Made by a program: the position numbers and the translations under genes | Origin: CAZEPT01 sp964626965 | GTDB taxonomy: Bacteria; Patescibacteriota; Minisyncoccia; Phycocordibacterales; UBA9973 | Assembly (NCBI GenBank): GCA_964626965.1 | Contig: CAZVHB010000002.1 | Coordinates: 1 to 64,000, forward strand | Direction of reading: 5' to 3' | Length of the DNA: 64,000 nucleotides | Notes under the pieces: model-generated | What the model saw: only the letters and a program-made list of their open reading frames with translations | Databases searched by the model: none | Told to the model about the DNA's origin: nothing | Shown here: positions 16,066 to 23,908 of the stretch, in pieces | Layout: each line of letters begins with the position of its first letter | Position numbering within the stretch: position 1 is the stretch's first letter

Positions 16066-17424
16066 CTAAAACTTTTTAATCACTCTTGTGCCTTCTTTGG
16101 TATCAAAAACTTTCAAGCCGAGATTTTCTAGTTCAGTACGGAGCGTATCACTGGTTGCAAAGTCTTTGTTGATACGAGCAGTGTCTCGAGTCTCAATCAG
16201 TTTTTGTATTTCTTCTGTCATTTTTGGAATAAGCCCATCGATATCAAAACCGAGTACAGAATCAAAATAGCTAAGCGTACCGATTTTTACTTCATCTGAC
16301 AATGTATCATCTTGGATCGTTTGGAATACGGTAGCAAGCGCGAGAGGAGTATTCAGATCAGCACTGAGTGCCTCAAGAAATGCTTGTTTTGAAGGTTCAT
16401 GAATATGATTGGTGTGAGGAGTCATATTCAGTGCATAGAATGTTTGCAAGTTTTCTAGTGCATTTTGACTTGCGGTGAGTGCATCCCAGGTAAAATTCGT
16501 TGGTGTTCGATAATGAGCGAGAAGACAAAAATATCGATATGAGAGGGGATTGTAGCCCTTTTGGATAATATCCCTGAGAGTGTAAAAATTACCTTCAGAC
16601 TTAGACATTTTTTTGCCGTCAACCAACAGATGCTCATTATGAAGAAAGTAATTTACAAAAGGTTTGTCGGTTACAGATTCAGACTGAGCTATTTCGTTTT
16701 CGTGGTGAGGAAAGATGTTGTCGACACCGCCAGTGTGAATGTCTATCGTTGTACCAAGATATTTGGTACTCATTGCAGAACACTCGATATGCCAACCGGG
16801 TCGCCCTTTACCAAGAGTCGTCTCCCAAAATACCTCGCCGTCATTCTCATCCCATGCTTTCCAAAGTGCAAAATCTTGTGCATCGTCTTTTGTATATTCA
16901 TCTTGATTCAATCTGTGGGCTGCGTTGTCTTTCAAAGAGCTCATATCAATTCTACTCAATCGGCCGTAGTCCGGATCAGTTTTAATAGAGAAATAAACAC
17001 TTCCATCAGGAGTTTTGTATGCATACCCTTTTTGTAAGAGGATTTCAATCATGAGCACCATTTCAGGAATATGATCAGTTGCTTTGGTATATTGTGCGGC
17101 TGGAATAATCGCGAGCATATCTCTATCTTTATAAAATTCTTGTGTATAAAAGTCAGTAAAATCAAGCAGACTCTTTCCTTCTTTAATAGAATCACGGATC
17201 GTCTTGTCATCAATATCAGTAATATTCATAATATGATTTACCTCGTACCCGAGCGCAAGGAGAGTCCTTTTAAGTACATCCCCAAAGATATATGCACGGT
17301 AATTACCAATGTGCGGAAAATTATACACAGTTGGCCCACACGTATACAAGCCAACTTTTGGGTTTTCAAGTGGGATAAAATCTTCCACACTTCGAGAAAA
17401 TGAATTGTAGATTTTTAAAACCAT
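16066..17424 (-). CDS. cysS: Cysteine--tRNA ligase
   Basis: A class I synthetase charging tRNA-Cys. It has the zinc-ligand Cys29 in LYTCGPTVYN, HIGN (38-41) as the HIGH motif, GWHIECSAMS and HHENEIAQSE with the other zinc ligands, and KKMSKSEGN for ATP binding. At 452 aa it is normal length. It overlaps the end of corA by 10 nt, so it is the second gene of a two-gene operon. The matching tRNA-Cys is at 33741. Confidence 0.97.
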   Translation of the reverse strand: MVLKIYNSFSRSVEDFIPLENPKVGLYTCGPTVYNFPHIGNYRAYIFGDVLKRTLLALGYEVNHIMNITDIDDKTIRDSIKEGKSLLDFTDFYTQEFYKDRDMLAIIPAAQYTKATDHIPEMVLMIEILLQKGYAYKTPDGSVYFSIKTDPDYGRLSRIDMSSLKDNAAHRLNQDEYTKDDAQDFALWKAWDENDGEVFWETTLGKGRPGWHIECSAMSTKYLGTTIDIHTGGVDNIFPHHENEIAQSESVTDKPFVNYFLHNEHLLVDGKKMSKSEGNFYTLRDIIQKGYNPLSYRYFCLLAHYRTPTNFTWDALTASQNALENLQTFYALNMTPHTNHIHEPSKQAFLEALSADLNTPLALATVFQTIQDDTLSDEVKIGTLSYFDSVLGFDIDGLIPKMTEEIQKLIETRDTARINKDFATSDTLRTELENLGLKVFDTKEGTRVIKKF

Positions 17425-18326
17425 TTCTTTTGCTTGAAATACATATACATACCGACTGCAATAATAACCATAGAACCCACAATCATGAAGAAATCAATAG
17501 TTGAGTTTATGAAAATCATTTTCATGTTCATACCAAAAATATCAACAATAAGAGTGAGAGGGAGCATGATAAAAGATAACCCTGTAAGCTTCTTTACGGT
17601 TTTGTTTGTTTTTGTATTAAGAAGAGAATTATTCGTCTCTCTTAAATCAACAAGTATTTCCTTATGCCCATCAAGTAGATATTGAACTTTATTATACTCT
17701 GCCATAATGCGTACAAGTTCGTAAGAAAAATCTGGTACAAAGAAATCTTTTGCTGCTGAATGAAAAGATTGGAGTGTTTCTTTGTGAAAACGCAGTGTTT
17801 GTGAATAATCAATAATGATATGATTTACATCAGAGAGTGCAAAAACCATTTTCTCTTCTCTTCCTGAAAAAATATGTTCTTCAATAGTATTGAGTTTTGT
17901 ATTAATATCATAGAGTGATTGACTAATTCGTGAGTATATTTCTTTTAAGATAAATTTAAAAAGAAACCCAGCGTGAGGAATATCTTTACCTCGTTCGAGT
18001 TGTGATCCACTATTGAATTGTTTGGAAAATATATGTAATGCTTCAACTGGCTCATAATGCACAGTAATAATAAAGTTATGATCAACAACGAAATCTATTT
18101 CCTGCTGAGAAACTGTCTGAGTTTTAGTATCCTTAATAGGAAAATGAAGTATCATGAAAAGTAAATTATCATAACTGTCTACTTTTGAACGAATACTTTT
18201 TTCTAGTAATTCTTCGCACACAAGTGGTGGAATCTTATATTCTTCTTTCAGTCTACTTATTTCTTCAGATGTTGGGCGTTCGACATCAATCCAAACAAGT
18301 TTTTTATACGTATACTTTGAAATCAT
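17415..18326 (-). CDS. corA: CorA-family magnesium/cobalt transporter
   Basis: A divalent cation channel with a large cytoplasmic N-terminal domain and two C-terminal membrane helices. The pore signature GMN is at 265-267 (IFGMNMKM), followed by the second helix and the basic tail FKQKKWF. The start is ATG 18326, giving MISKYTYKKL. An upstream ATG (18374) adds 16 residues but would lie before the -10 box. It is first gene of the corA-cysS pair. Confidence 0.92.
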   Translation of the reverse strand: MISKYTYKKLVWIDVERPTSEEISRLKEEYKIPPLVCEELLEKSIRSKVDSYDNLLFMILHFPIKDTKTQTVSQQEIDFVVDHNFIITVHYEPVEALHIFSKQFNSGSQLERGKDIPHAGFLFKFILKEIYSRISQSLYDINTKLNTIEEHIFSGREEKMVFALSDVNHIIIDYSQTLRFHKETLQSFHSAAKDFFVPDFSYELVRIMAEYNKVQYLLDGHKEILVDLRETNNSLLNTKTNKTVKKLTGLSFIMLPLTLIVDIFGMNMKMIFINSTIDFFMIVGSMVIIAVGMYMYFKQKKWF

Positions 18327-18332
18327 AAAATG

Positions 18333-18338
18333 ATTATA
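18333..18338 (-). promoter_or_regulatory. -10 box of corA
   Basis: On the minus strand TATAAT ends exactly 6 nt before the ATG at 18326. It supports the shorter start and a leaderless message. Confidence 0.6.
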
Positions 18339-18400
18339 GCATACCTCTTTTGTAGGGTATACTACTTTATACAAAATAGTATGAGCACAACATTGACTAA

Positions 18401-19315
18401 ATGAGCAATAAAATGTATAATAAAGAAAAAATTAACAGCATGATAACAACACACGGTCTTATCAGTATCGGTACTGACTCCTATGGAGGGAATATCACGT
18501 CATTTCAGTATGGCGACAAGCATATTTTTATGCCTCAACAAGTAATCGAAGAAAATGGAAAATTAAAACTACGTGGCGGAAGCCATATCTGTTTTCCAAA
18601 TTTCGGCCCTCCAGTAGAGATAGGGAATCTCAAACTTCCTCAACATGGAATTACGAGAAAATCAGAACTAAAAAAACTGGATGAGTTAGAAGAAGTAGAA
18701 GCGCTATACTTGCAAGAAAAATTTGGAGTCTTAAAAGGACTTCATTCGAGTGTAATGATTCCACTCATACAGTACGAACAGACGTATTGTCCTCTTATCT
18801 CAGACAAAGAATTTCCATTTTTCTTCAAACTTTTGTCTACAATTTTCTTTTTACCTAATGGATTTCTGCAACAAATAACAATCAGTCACGTAGAAGAAGA
18901 CGCTTTTCTGCGGGCAGATACTCCTATTGGGATCGGACTTCATCCGTATTTCAATGCAGGTGATAATGGTCTACAAATACACTTCAACGCAGTTAAAAAT
19001 ATTCCATCTGATGGTCATGTGTATGAAGGTGTAGGGACAGAATATATGCCGCTGCGTAATGGGATCCATCTCAATGATGGATGTAACGTTATCTCAAGTA
19101 ACTTTAATGCGAAAGTTACCTACGGAGGACTCTTTACTGAGGCACCTAATTCTAAAATAGTGTTATGGAGGAATGAAGAAAATTCGCCTTATCTCTGTGT
19201 CGAACCAATTGTATCTCATCCTGATCAATTCAACACACCTGAAGGTGTGTGGCTCAAAAAGGACGTAGATGCAACCGAAGGTTGGATGATGATTGAGGTT
19301 GATGAGACCTATTAA
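18401..19315 (+). CDS. Aldose 1-epimerase family protein
   Basis: A galactose mutarotase-like beta-sandwich enzyme, interconverting alpha and beta anomers of an aldose or aldose phosphate. It has RGGSHICFPNFGPP with QHGITRKSE (substrate-binding Arg/His), GIGLHPYF and a C-terminal SPYLCVEPI..P with the catalytic Glu region. It fits the broader epimerase/YeaD-type group; the exact sugar cannot be told. It is 304 aa and transcribed divergently from corA. Confidence 0.82.
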   Translation: MSNKMYNKEKINSMITTHGLISIGTDSYGGNITSFQYGDKHIFMPQQVIEENGKLKLRGGSHICFPNFGPPVEIGNLKLPQHGITRKSELKKLDELEEVEALYLQEKFGVLKGLHSSVMIPLIQYEQTYCPLISDKEFPFFFKLLSTIFFLPNGFLQQITISHVEEDAFLRADTPIGIGLHPYFNAGDNGLQIHFNAVKNIPSDGHVYEGVGTEYMPLRNGIHLNDGCNVISSNFNAKVTYGGLFTEAPNSKIVLWRNEENSPYLCVEPIVSHPDQFNTPEGVWLKKDVDATEGWMMIEVDETY

Positions 19316-19336
19316 ATAAATCAACGTAATACAGAC

Positions 19337-19368
19337 AACCCTGTTTCTTTCGAAACAGGGTTTTTTTA
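19337..19368 (+). terminator. Rho-independent terminator
   Basis: The stem AACCCTGTTTC / GAAACAGGGTT (19337-19347 / 19352-19362) with a TTTC loop and a T-run. Confidence 0.85.
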
Positions 19369-19378
19369 TTTTGTATTT

Positions 19379-19606
19379 TTCGACTCAGCACTTTTTTACT
19401 ATAGGAACAAACGAATACGGACGTTCCAAAGGACAAGATAATCGCTTCTTGTTCTCCTGTATTTCGACACTTCTGAAATCTAGCCATAATCGAAAGCCCG
19501 AAAGAGGTGTTAAAAAGGGAACTGTCTGAACGAAGTGAGTTTTCACTTTTTGCGTTTCTTCGACTCAGTACTTTTTTACCATAGGAACAAACGAATACGA
19601 ACGTTG
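19379..19606. repeat. Imperfect direct repeat pair of about 48 bp
   Basis: Units at 19379-19426 and 19559-19606 share TTCGACTCAG(C/T)ACTTTTTTA and ATAGGAACAAACGAATACG with only a few differences, 180 bp apart. They lie in the 500-bp gap 19316-19815, which holds no convincing gene; the minus-strand open frame across it runs through the terminator at 19337. Confidence 0.7.
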
Positions 19607-19780
19607 CACAGTAAAAAATACTCGGTTTGAGCAGTACAGGCGAGTTAGTATTTTTAGAGAGTATGAGTTTCGTGACTATTAAAAAAGTGCTGGTCGAGAG
19701 CATTTTTGGTTACTTTTTGGCGGTTAAAAAGCAACAGAGGGATGAGTCGTTCAAGATTAAGAAGATTTTGACCCATATAG

Positions 19781-19809
19781 TTGACTTTTCTACCCAAAAA
19801 GAGTAATAT
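19781..19809 (+). promoter_or_regulatory. Promoter of rplU
   Basis: TTGACT (19781-19786), a 17-nt spacer and TAATAT (19804-19809), which ends exactly 6 nt before the ATG at 19816. Both boxes at ideal spacing make this the clearest leaderless promoter in the window. Confidence 0.75.
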
Positions 19810-19815
19810 AGACCT

Positions 19816-20145
19816 ATGGAATTTGCAGTAATAAAAACAGGGGGGAAACAGTACAGAGTGTCACAAGACACTGTCTTTCGTACTGAAATATTAAAAGGCG
19901 ATAGTAAGAACCCTTACAAAAAAGGGGACGAAGTCATTTTTGACAAAGTTCTTCTTGTTGATGATGGAAAAGATACTTCTATCGGTACACCATACCTCGA
20001 TGGGGCAAAAGTAACAGGCGTTATTGAAAAAATCGGCCGAGCACAAAAAGTTATTGTTTTGAAATACAAAGCAAAGAGTAACTACAGAAAGAAAAACGGA
20101 CATCGCCAACCATTCTTCGAAATCAAAATCACAAAAATAGCGTAA
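19816..20145 (+). CDS. rplU: 50S ribosomal protein L21
   Basis: bL21, which binds 23S rRNA: MEFAVIKTGGKQYRVSQ at the N-terminus, IGTPYLDGAKVTGVIEK in the middle and KYKAKSNYRKKNGHRQPFFEIKITKI at the end. At 109 aa it is normal length. It stands alone; its usual partner rpmA (L27) is 32 kb away at 52159. Confidence 0.97.
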   Translation: MEFAVIKTGGKQYRVSQDTVFRTEILKGDSKNPYKKGDEVIFDKVLLVDDGKDTSIGTPYLDGAKVTGVIEKIGRAQKVIVLKYKAKSNYRKKNGHRQPFFEIKITKIA

Positions 20146-20154
20146 GCTATACAT

Positions 20155-20184
20155 AAAAGACCTCCAGAAATGGAGGTCTTTTAT
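20155..20184. terminator. Bidirectional terminator between rplU and recR
   Basis: The stem AAAAGACCTCCA / TGGAGGTCTTTT (20155-20166 / 20171-20182) with a GAAA tetraloop and A/T tracts on both sides. Confidence 0.88.
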
Positions 20185-20810
20185 TATGCTCTATTTTTAA
20201 GTGCGAGAGAGAGGGTTTCATTGTCTGCGTATTCTGGGTCAGAACCGGTGGCAAAACCACGCCCGAGACTTTTTATTTGCATTGTCGGGAAATTTCTTGA
20301 GACTTCTTGTCGCATGTATGAGTCGGTGAAATTTCCGTTTGGAGTACTTGAGAACGCTAAGATAATTTCTTCTATATTTAAAGAGGCGTCAGTACTTAAC
20401 ACACTCTGTTCAAGTTTTTCAAAAAGGGGAGTCAGCCTGGCCATCTTTATTTCTTCTTTGGAAATGAGTGAAAGAAGGCGCCCAAGGACAAAGTATTTTC
20501 CATTGTATGATTTTGTTTTTTCGAAAGAATCAACATCTTGATCTTTTTCGACAATCATTAACTGATTTTGATTTCGTTCAGTACTTGAACAAATAGAGCA
20601 AAACGTTGCATCACCAAAGTAAAATCGCATACACGATCCACATTGTTTTGATACTTGTTTGAGATTGAGAATTGTATCAGTAAAATCTTTGATGAAAAAA
20701 TTATTTTTATTCATCAAAAAGTACGTAAAACGTTTTGCTTGTCTGGCACCTACTCCAGGAAATTCTTCGAAGTACTGTATGAGATTTTGAAAGTTGTTAT
20801 TCTGATCCAT
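20184..20810 (-). CDS. recR: Recombination protein RecR
   Basis: Acts with RecFO in RecA loading at gaps. It has an N-terminal helix-hairpin-helix (FPGVGARQAKRFTYFL), a C4 zinc finger (CGSCMRFYFGDATFCSIC), a Toprim domain beginning LMIVEKDQDVDSFEKT, and a C-terminal LGRGFATGSDPEYADNETL. At 208 aa it is normal length. It follows dnaB with 2 nt between them. Confidence 0.95.
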   Translation of the reverse strand: MDQNNNFQNLIQYFEEFPGVGARQAKRFTYFLMNKNNFFIKDFTDTILNLKQVSKQCGSCMRFYFGDATFCSICSSTERNQNQLMIVEKDQDVDSFEKTKSYNGKYFVLGRLLSLISKEEIKMARLTPLFEKLEQSVLSTDASLNIEEIILAFSSTPNGNFTDSYMRQEVSRNFPTMQIKSLGRGFATGSDPEYADNETLSLALKNRA

Positions 20811-20812
20811 TA

Positions 20813-22201
20813 CTAGAATATACCACCAAATCCGCCTTGCGTACTATTGATGCCGGCAGCACTTGATGCTGGAATATTTTCATCGAGCTCAAGAAAGGTG
20901 CTTGTCTTATCATCAAAATACAGCTCGATACTGCCAACAGGTCCATTTCGGTGTTTTTCTATCAGAATTTCAGCGATATTTTTTCTGTCAGAATTTTCGT
21001 TATATTTATCTTCTCGGTGAATAAACATAACGACGTCAGCATCCTGCTCGATAGATCCAGAATCACGAAGGTCAGATAGTCTTGGTTTACCTCCACGTTG
21101 TTCAACGTTACGAGAAAGCTGTGAGAGGGCAATAACAGGAACATTCAAGTCACGAGCGAGACCTTTGAGAGAGCGAGAGATTTCGGTCACTTGATTCACC
21201 ATAGAGTCATGAGTTTTACTGGTCGCCATGAGCTGGAGGTAGTCAACAATAACCAACCCGAGTCCATGCTCGATTTTGAGTTTACGTGCAAATGAACGCA
21301 TTTTAGAAATTGTGTTTGAAGATTGGTCATCGATATAGATCGGCGCACGAGAAAGACGATCAAGTCCATCACGTAATCGAGAAAAGTCGTTGTCGGTCGA
21401 GAGTTGCCCTGTACGAAGATTCCACGCATTCACCCGAGATTCTGCTGCGAGCATACGATCGACAAGCTGTGTTGAATCCATTTCAAGTGAAAAAATTCCA
21501 ACAGGAATATTATGATTGGTTGCAACGAGACGAGCAAAGTCGAGGGCGAGTGTTGTCTTACCCATAGACGGACGAGCAGCTAAAATCACGAGGTCTGAAT
21601 TTTGAAACCCAGCAAGCATTTTATCGAGACTTTTAAATCCAGTAGGAATACCACGAAGTGCACCTTTTGTTTCGTGTAGTTTTTCAATACGGTCCCACGC
21701 ACCAGTAAGGGTATCTTTAAGAGGAATAAATTTTTGTCCTTTGGTATTTGACGCAACATCAAAAATTCTTTTTTCAGCTTGATCGAGGATTTCATCTACG
21801 GGTCTATCACCTGGAGAAAAAGCATCACTAATGTTCGTGTTTGATGCATTGATCAGACGACGAAGAGTGTATTTTTGATAGATAGATTCTGCATAGTAAC
21901 GAGCATTACTTGTTGTTGGCACAGATGCGACAAGTTCAGTCAGATAACTTCTTCCACCAATAGCATCAAGTTTTTTAAGATTTTCAAGTTTTGCAGTGAG
22001 GGTGATAACATCAATAGGATTTCCTTCTCGATGAAGATCTATCATGATCCCATAAATAATTTTATGCTTGTCGGCGTAGAAAACATCAGAGATAAGCAGA
22101 TCATCAACTTCATACAATGCTTCAGGTCGAAGCATGATAGAAGCGAGTACAGCTTTTTCTGAATCGAGATCTTGTGGTGGAACATGTAAATCTTGTGACA
22201 T
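20813..22201 (-). CDS. dnaB: Replicative DNA helicase DnaB
   Basis: A hexameric 5'-3' helicase at the replication fork. The N-terminal domain (PPQDLDSEKAVLASIM) is followed by a RecA-type ATPase with Walker A ARPSMGKTT (209-217) and the H4/arginine-finger region SGSIEQDADVVMFIHR near the end. No intein is present. At 462 aa from ATG 22201 it is normal; an ATG 18 nt upstream is also in frame. It is followed directly by recR. Confidence 0.96.
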   Translation of the reverse strand: MSQDLHVPPQDLDSEKAVLASIMLRPEALYEVDDLLISDVFYADKHKIIYGIMIDLHREGNPIDVITLTAKLENLKKLDAIGGRSYLTELVASVPTTSNARYYAESIYQKYTLRRLINASNTNISDAFSPGDRPVDEILDQAEKRIFDVASNTKGQKFIPLKDTLTGAWDRIEKLHETKGALRGIPTGFKSLDKMLAGFQNSDLVILAARPSMGKTTLALDFARLVATNHNIPVGIFSLEMDSTQLVDRMLAAESRVNAWNLRTGQLSTDNDFSRLRDGLDRLSRAPIYIDDQSSNTISKMRSFARKLKIEHGLGLVIVDYLQLMATSKTHDSMVNQVTEISRSLKGLARDLNVPVIALSQLSRNVEQRGGKPRLSDLRDSGSIEQDADVVMFIHREDKYNENSDRKNIAEILIEKHRNGPVGSIELYFDDKTSTFLELDENIPASSAAGINSTQGGFGGIF

Positions 22202-22291
22202 AGAGCCAGTGTAACACACTGAAATATTCGACCAAATTTTTATGGGGATAGGGAAGTGGAAATGATGGGAAAATAATTTTTTTATTCATGG

Positions 22292-22297
22292 TATAAT
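22292..22297 (+). promoter_or_regulatory. -10 box of trpS
   Basis: TATAAT lies 11 nt before the ATG at 22309, giving a leader of only a few bases. Confidence 0.5.
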
Positions 22298-22308
22298 AAT
22301 TCTCGTAT

Positions 22309-23316
22309 ATGAAAGATAAAAAACACATCGTTTTAACAGGCGACAGACCAACAGGTAAGCTTCATTTAGGGCACTATGTTGGATCAATACAAAATAGACT
22401 CAAACTTCAAGATGAAGCTGATCAGGCTTTTTATATGGTCGCAGATGTGCAAGCCCTCACAGATAATGCCGACAACCCAGAAAAAGTACGCGACAATGTC
22501 CGCGAAGTTGTACTCGACAATCTTGCCTGCGGAGTAGATCCAAAGAAAACAACATTTTTTATACAATCAACTATTCCTCAGATTGCAGAACTTACTGTTT
22601 TTTTCCTCAACCTTGTTACTGTTGCGCGCCTCAAAAGAAATCCAACAGTTAAAAATGAAATGAAACAGAAAGGATACAGCGATACAGTTCCAGCAGGATT
22701 TCTTATGTATCCAGTCTCACAAGCTGCGGATATTTTGTTTTGTCACGCAAATAGTATTCCGGTTGGCCAAGATCAATTACCACAAATAGAGCAAACAAAT
22801 GAAATCGTTGATACGTTCAATAGATTTTACGGACATACATTTGAACACACAAAAGCAGTATTAAGCGATACTGTACGTCTTCCAGGTCTCGACGGTGGTG
22901 CAAAAATGTCCAAATCACTCGGTAATACAATCAACCTTTCAGACACTCGCGAAACAATTTCTAAAAAAGTAATGCAAATGTACACTGATCCAAATCATAT
23001 TCATGTCGAAGACCCGGGAGAAGTAAAAGGAAATGTTGTCTTTACCTATCTCGATATTTTTGACCCAAATACAAAAGAAGTTACTGAATTAAAGAAACAC
23101 TATACAAAAGGAGGACTTGGGGATGTTGTTATTAAGAAAAGATTGATTGAGGTGCTCGACAATATGCTTGCGCCTATTCGCGAAAAACGAGCGTACTATG
23201 AAAAAAACCCAAAACTCGTTGATGAGATACTTGAGAAAGGAATTAAACAAACAAGAAAAATTGCTGAGATGAACATGGAAATTGTTCGTGAGAAAATGAA
23301 AATTAATTACTTTTAA
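22309..23316 (+). CDS. trpS: Tryptophan--tRNA ligase
   Basis: A class I synthetase charging tRNA-Trp. The HIGH-type motif LHLGHYVG is at 18-25, KMSKS lies in GGAKMSKSLGNT near residue 200, and the tryptophan pocket region AGFLMYPVSQAADILF and VGQDQLPQIEQTNEI are typical. At 335 aa it is normal length. It is followed after 3 nt by a small membrane protein gene. tRNA-Trp is at 47301. Confidence 0.97.
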   Translation: MKDKKHIVLTGDRPTGKLHLGHYVGSIQNRLKLQDEADQAFYMVADVQALTDNADNPEKVRDNVREVVLDNLACGVDPKKTTFFIQSTIPQIAELTVFFLNLVTVARLKRNPTVKNEMKQKGYSDTVPAGFLMYPVSQAADILFCHANSIPVGQDQLPQIEQTNEIVDTFNRFYGHTFEHTKAVLSDTVRLPGLDGGAKMSKSLGNTINLSDTRETISKKVMQMYTDPNHIHVEDPGEVKGNVVFTYLDIFDPNTKEVTELKKHYTKGGLGDVVIKKRLIEVLDNMLAPIREKRAYYEKNPKLVDEILEKGIKQTRKIAEMNMEIVREKMKINYF

Positions 23317-23319
23317 TAT

Positions 23320-23664
23320 ATGAAAACGATTATTCAAATTATTTTTGTCATTGGAGCAGTTATCGCTTTTTTCTATTTCAAGATTTATGCGAATGTCTGG
23401 TTTTGGGTTGGGCTTGTAGTACTTGTACTGATTATGCAATCTGAACTCATTAGACATTATTCTTTCCAAATGCTCGCTGTTGTATTTGGGGTAATATATC
23501 TTCCAATGAATTTTTTTCTTATGTTCCTCACCAAAAAAATCGCACCCTTCAAAAACGAAGATATGATTGTGTACTCTATTTTCCGAATCTTCTTTTTCCC
23601 AGTACAAGTTATTGTGACAATTTTCTCAATTCCATATGAATGGTTGTTGGATAATGCACACTAG
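23320..23664 (+). CDS. Hypothetical membrane protein (114 aa)
   Basis: I do not recognise this protein. It has three or four hydrophobic segments (about 3-20, 28-42, 55-72, 90-107) and few charged residues. It begins 3 nt after trpS, so it is co-transcribed, but nothing suggests a functional link. Confidence 0.6.
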   Translation: MKTIIQIIFVIGAVIAFFYFKIYANVWFWVGLVVLVLIMQSELIRHYSFQMLAVVFGVIYLPMNFFLMFLTKKIAPFKNEDMIVYSIFRIFFFPVQVIVTIFSIPYEWLLDNAH

Positions 23665-23670
23665 GGGTAT

Positions 23671-23698
23671 TTGATATTTAGTAAAAATACGATAGAAT
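23671..23698 (+). promoter_or_regulatory. Promoter of the aspS T-box leader
   Basis: TTGATA (23671-23676), a 16-nt spacer and TAGAAT (23693-23698), placed just before the structured leader. Confidence 0.55.
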
Positions 23699-23703
23699 AG
23701 ATA

Positions 23704-23888
23704 CATCCACTGATCCAGCTGACACTGGGGAGGACAGAGAAAGAACACCCTAAAAAGGTTAGTAGAATCTCTCGGGTAAGCCCGTCACAGCAGTAATGAA
23801 GTCGAAAAAGTAGGGTGGCACCGCGAACTTTAAAAGATCGCCCCTGCAAATTTACAAAGTAATTGTAAGTTTGAAGAGGCGATTTTTC
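23704..23888 (+). promoter_or_regulatory. T-box riboswitch, Asp-type
   Basis: The T-box sequence AGGGTGGCACCGCG (23812-23825) is essentially canonical. Its tRNA-end-binding bulge TGGC pairs with a 3' end GCCA, that is discriminator G73, as in tRNA-Asp. A short hairpin TCCAG/CTGGG (23714-23718 / 23725-23729) shows a CTGACA loop that presents GAC, an Asp codon followed by A, as the likely specifier. A CGGG/CCCG hairpin follows. A long terminator (23836-23883: ATCGCC...GGCGAT) with TTTTT overlaps the antiterminator. Stem I is very short. It controls aspS by readthrough when tRNA-Asp is uncharged. Confidence 0.88.
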
Positions 23889-23908
23889 TCTTCGACTTTT
23901 ATAAAAAT

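Noticed and set aside
19254..19703. 149-aa minus-strand open frame in the rplU upstream gap
   Set aside because: It runs through the terminator hairpin at 19337 and into the epimerase gene, has a low-complexity translation and is partly made of the direct repeat. Treated as non-coding.
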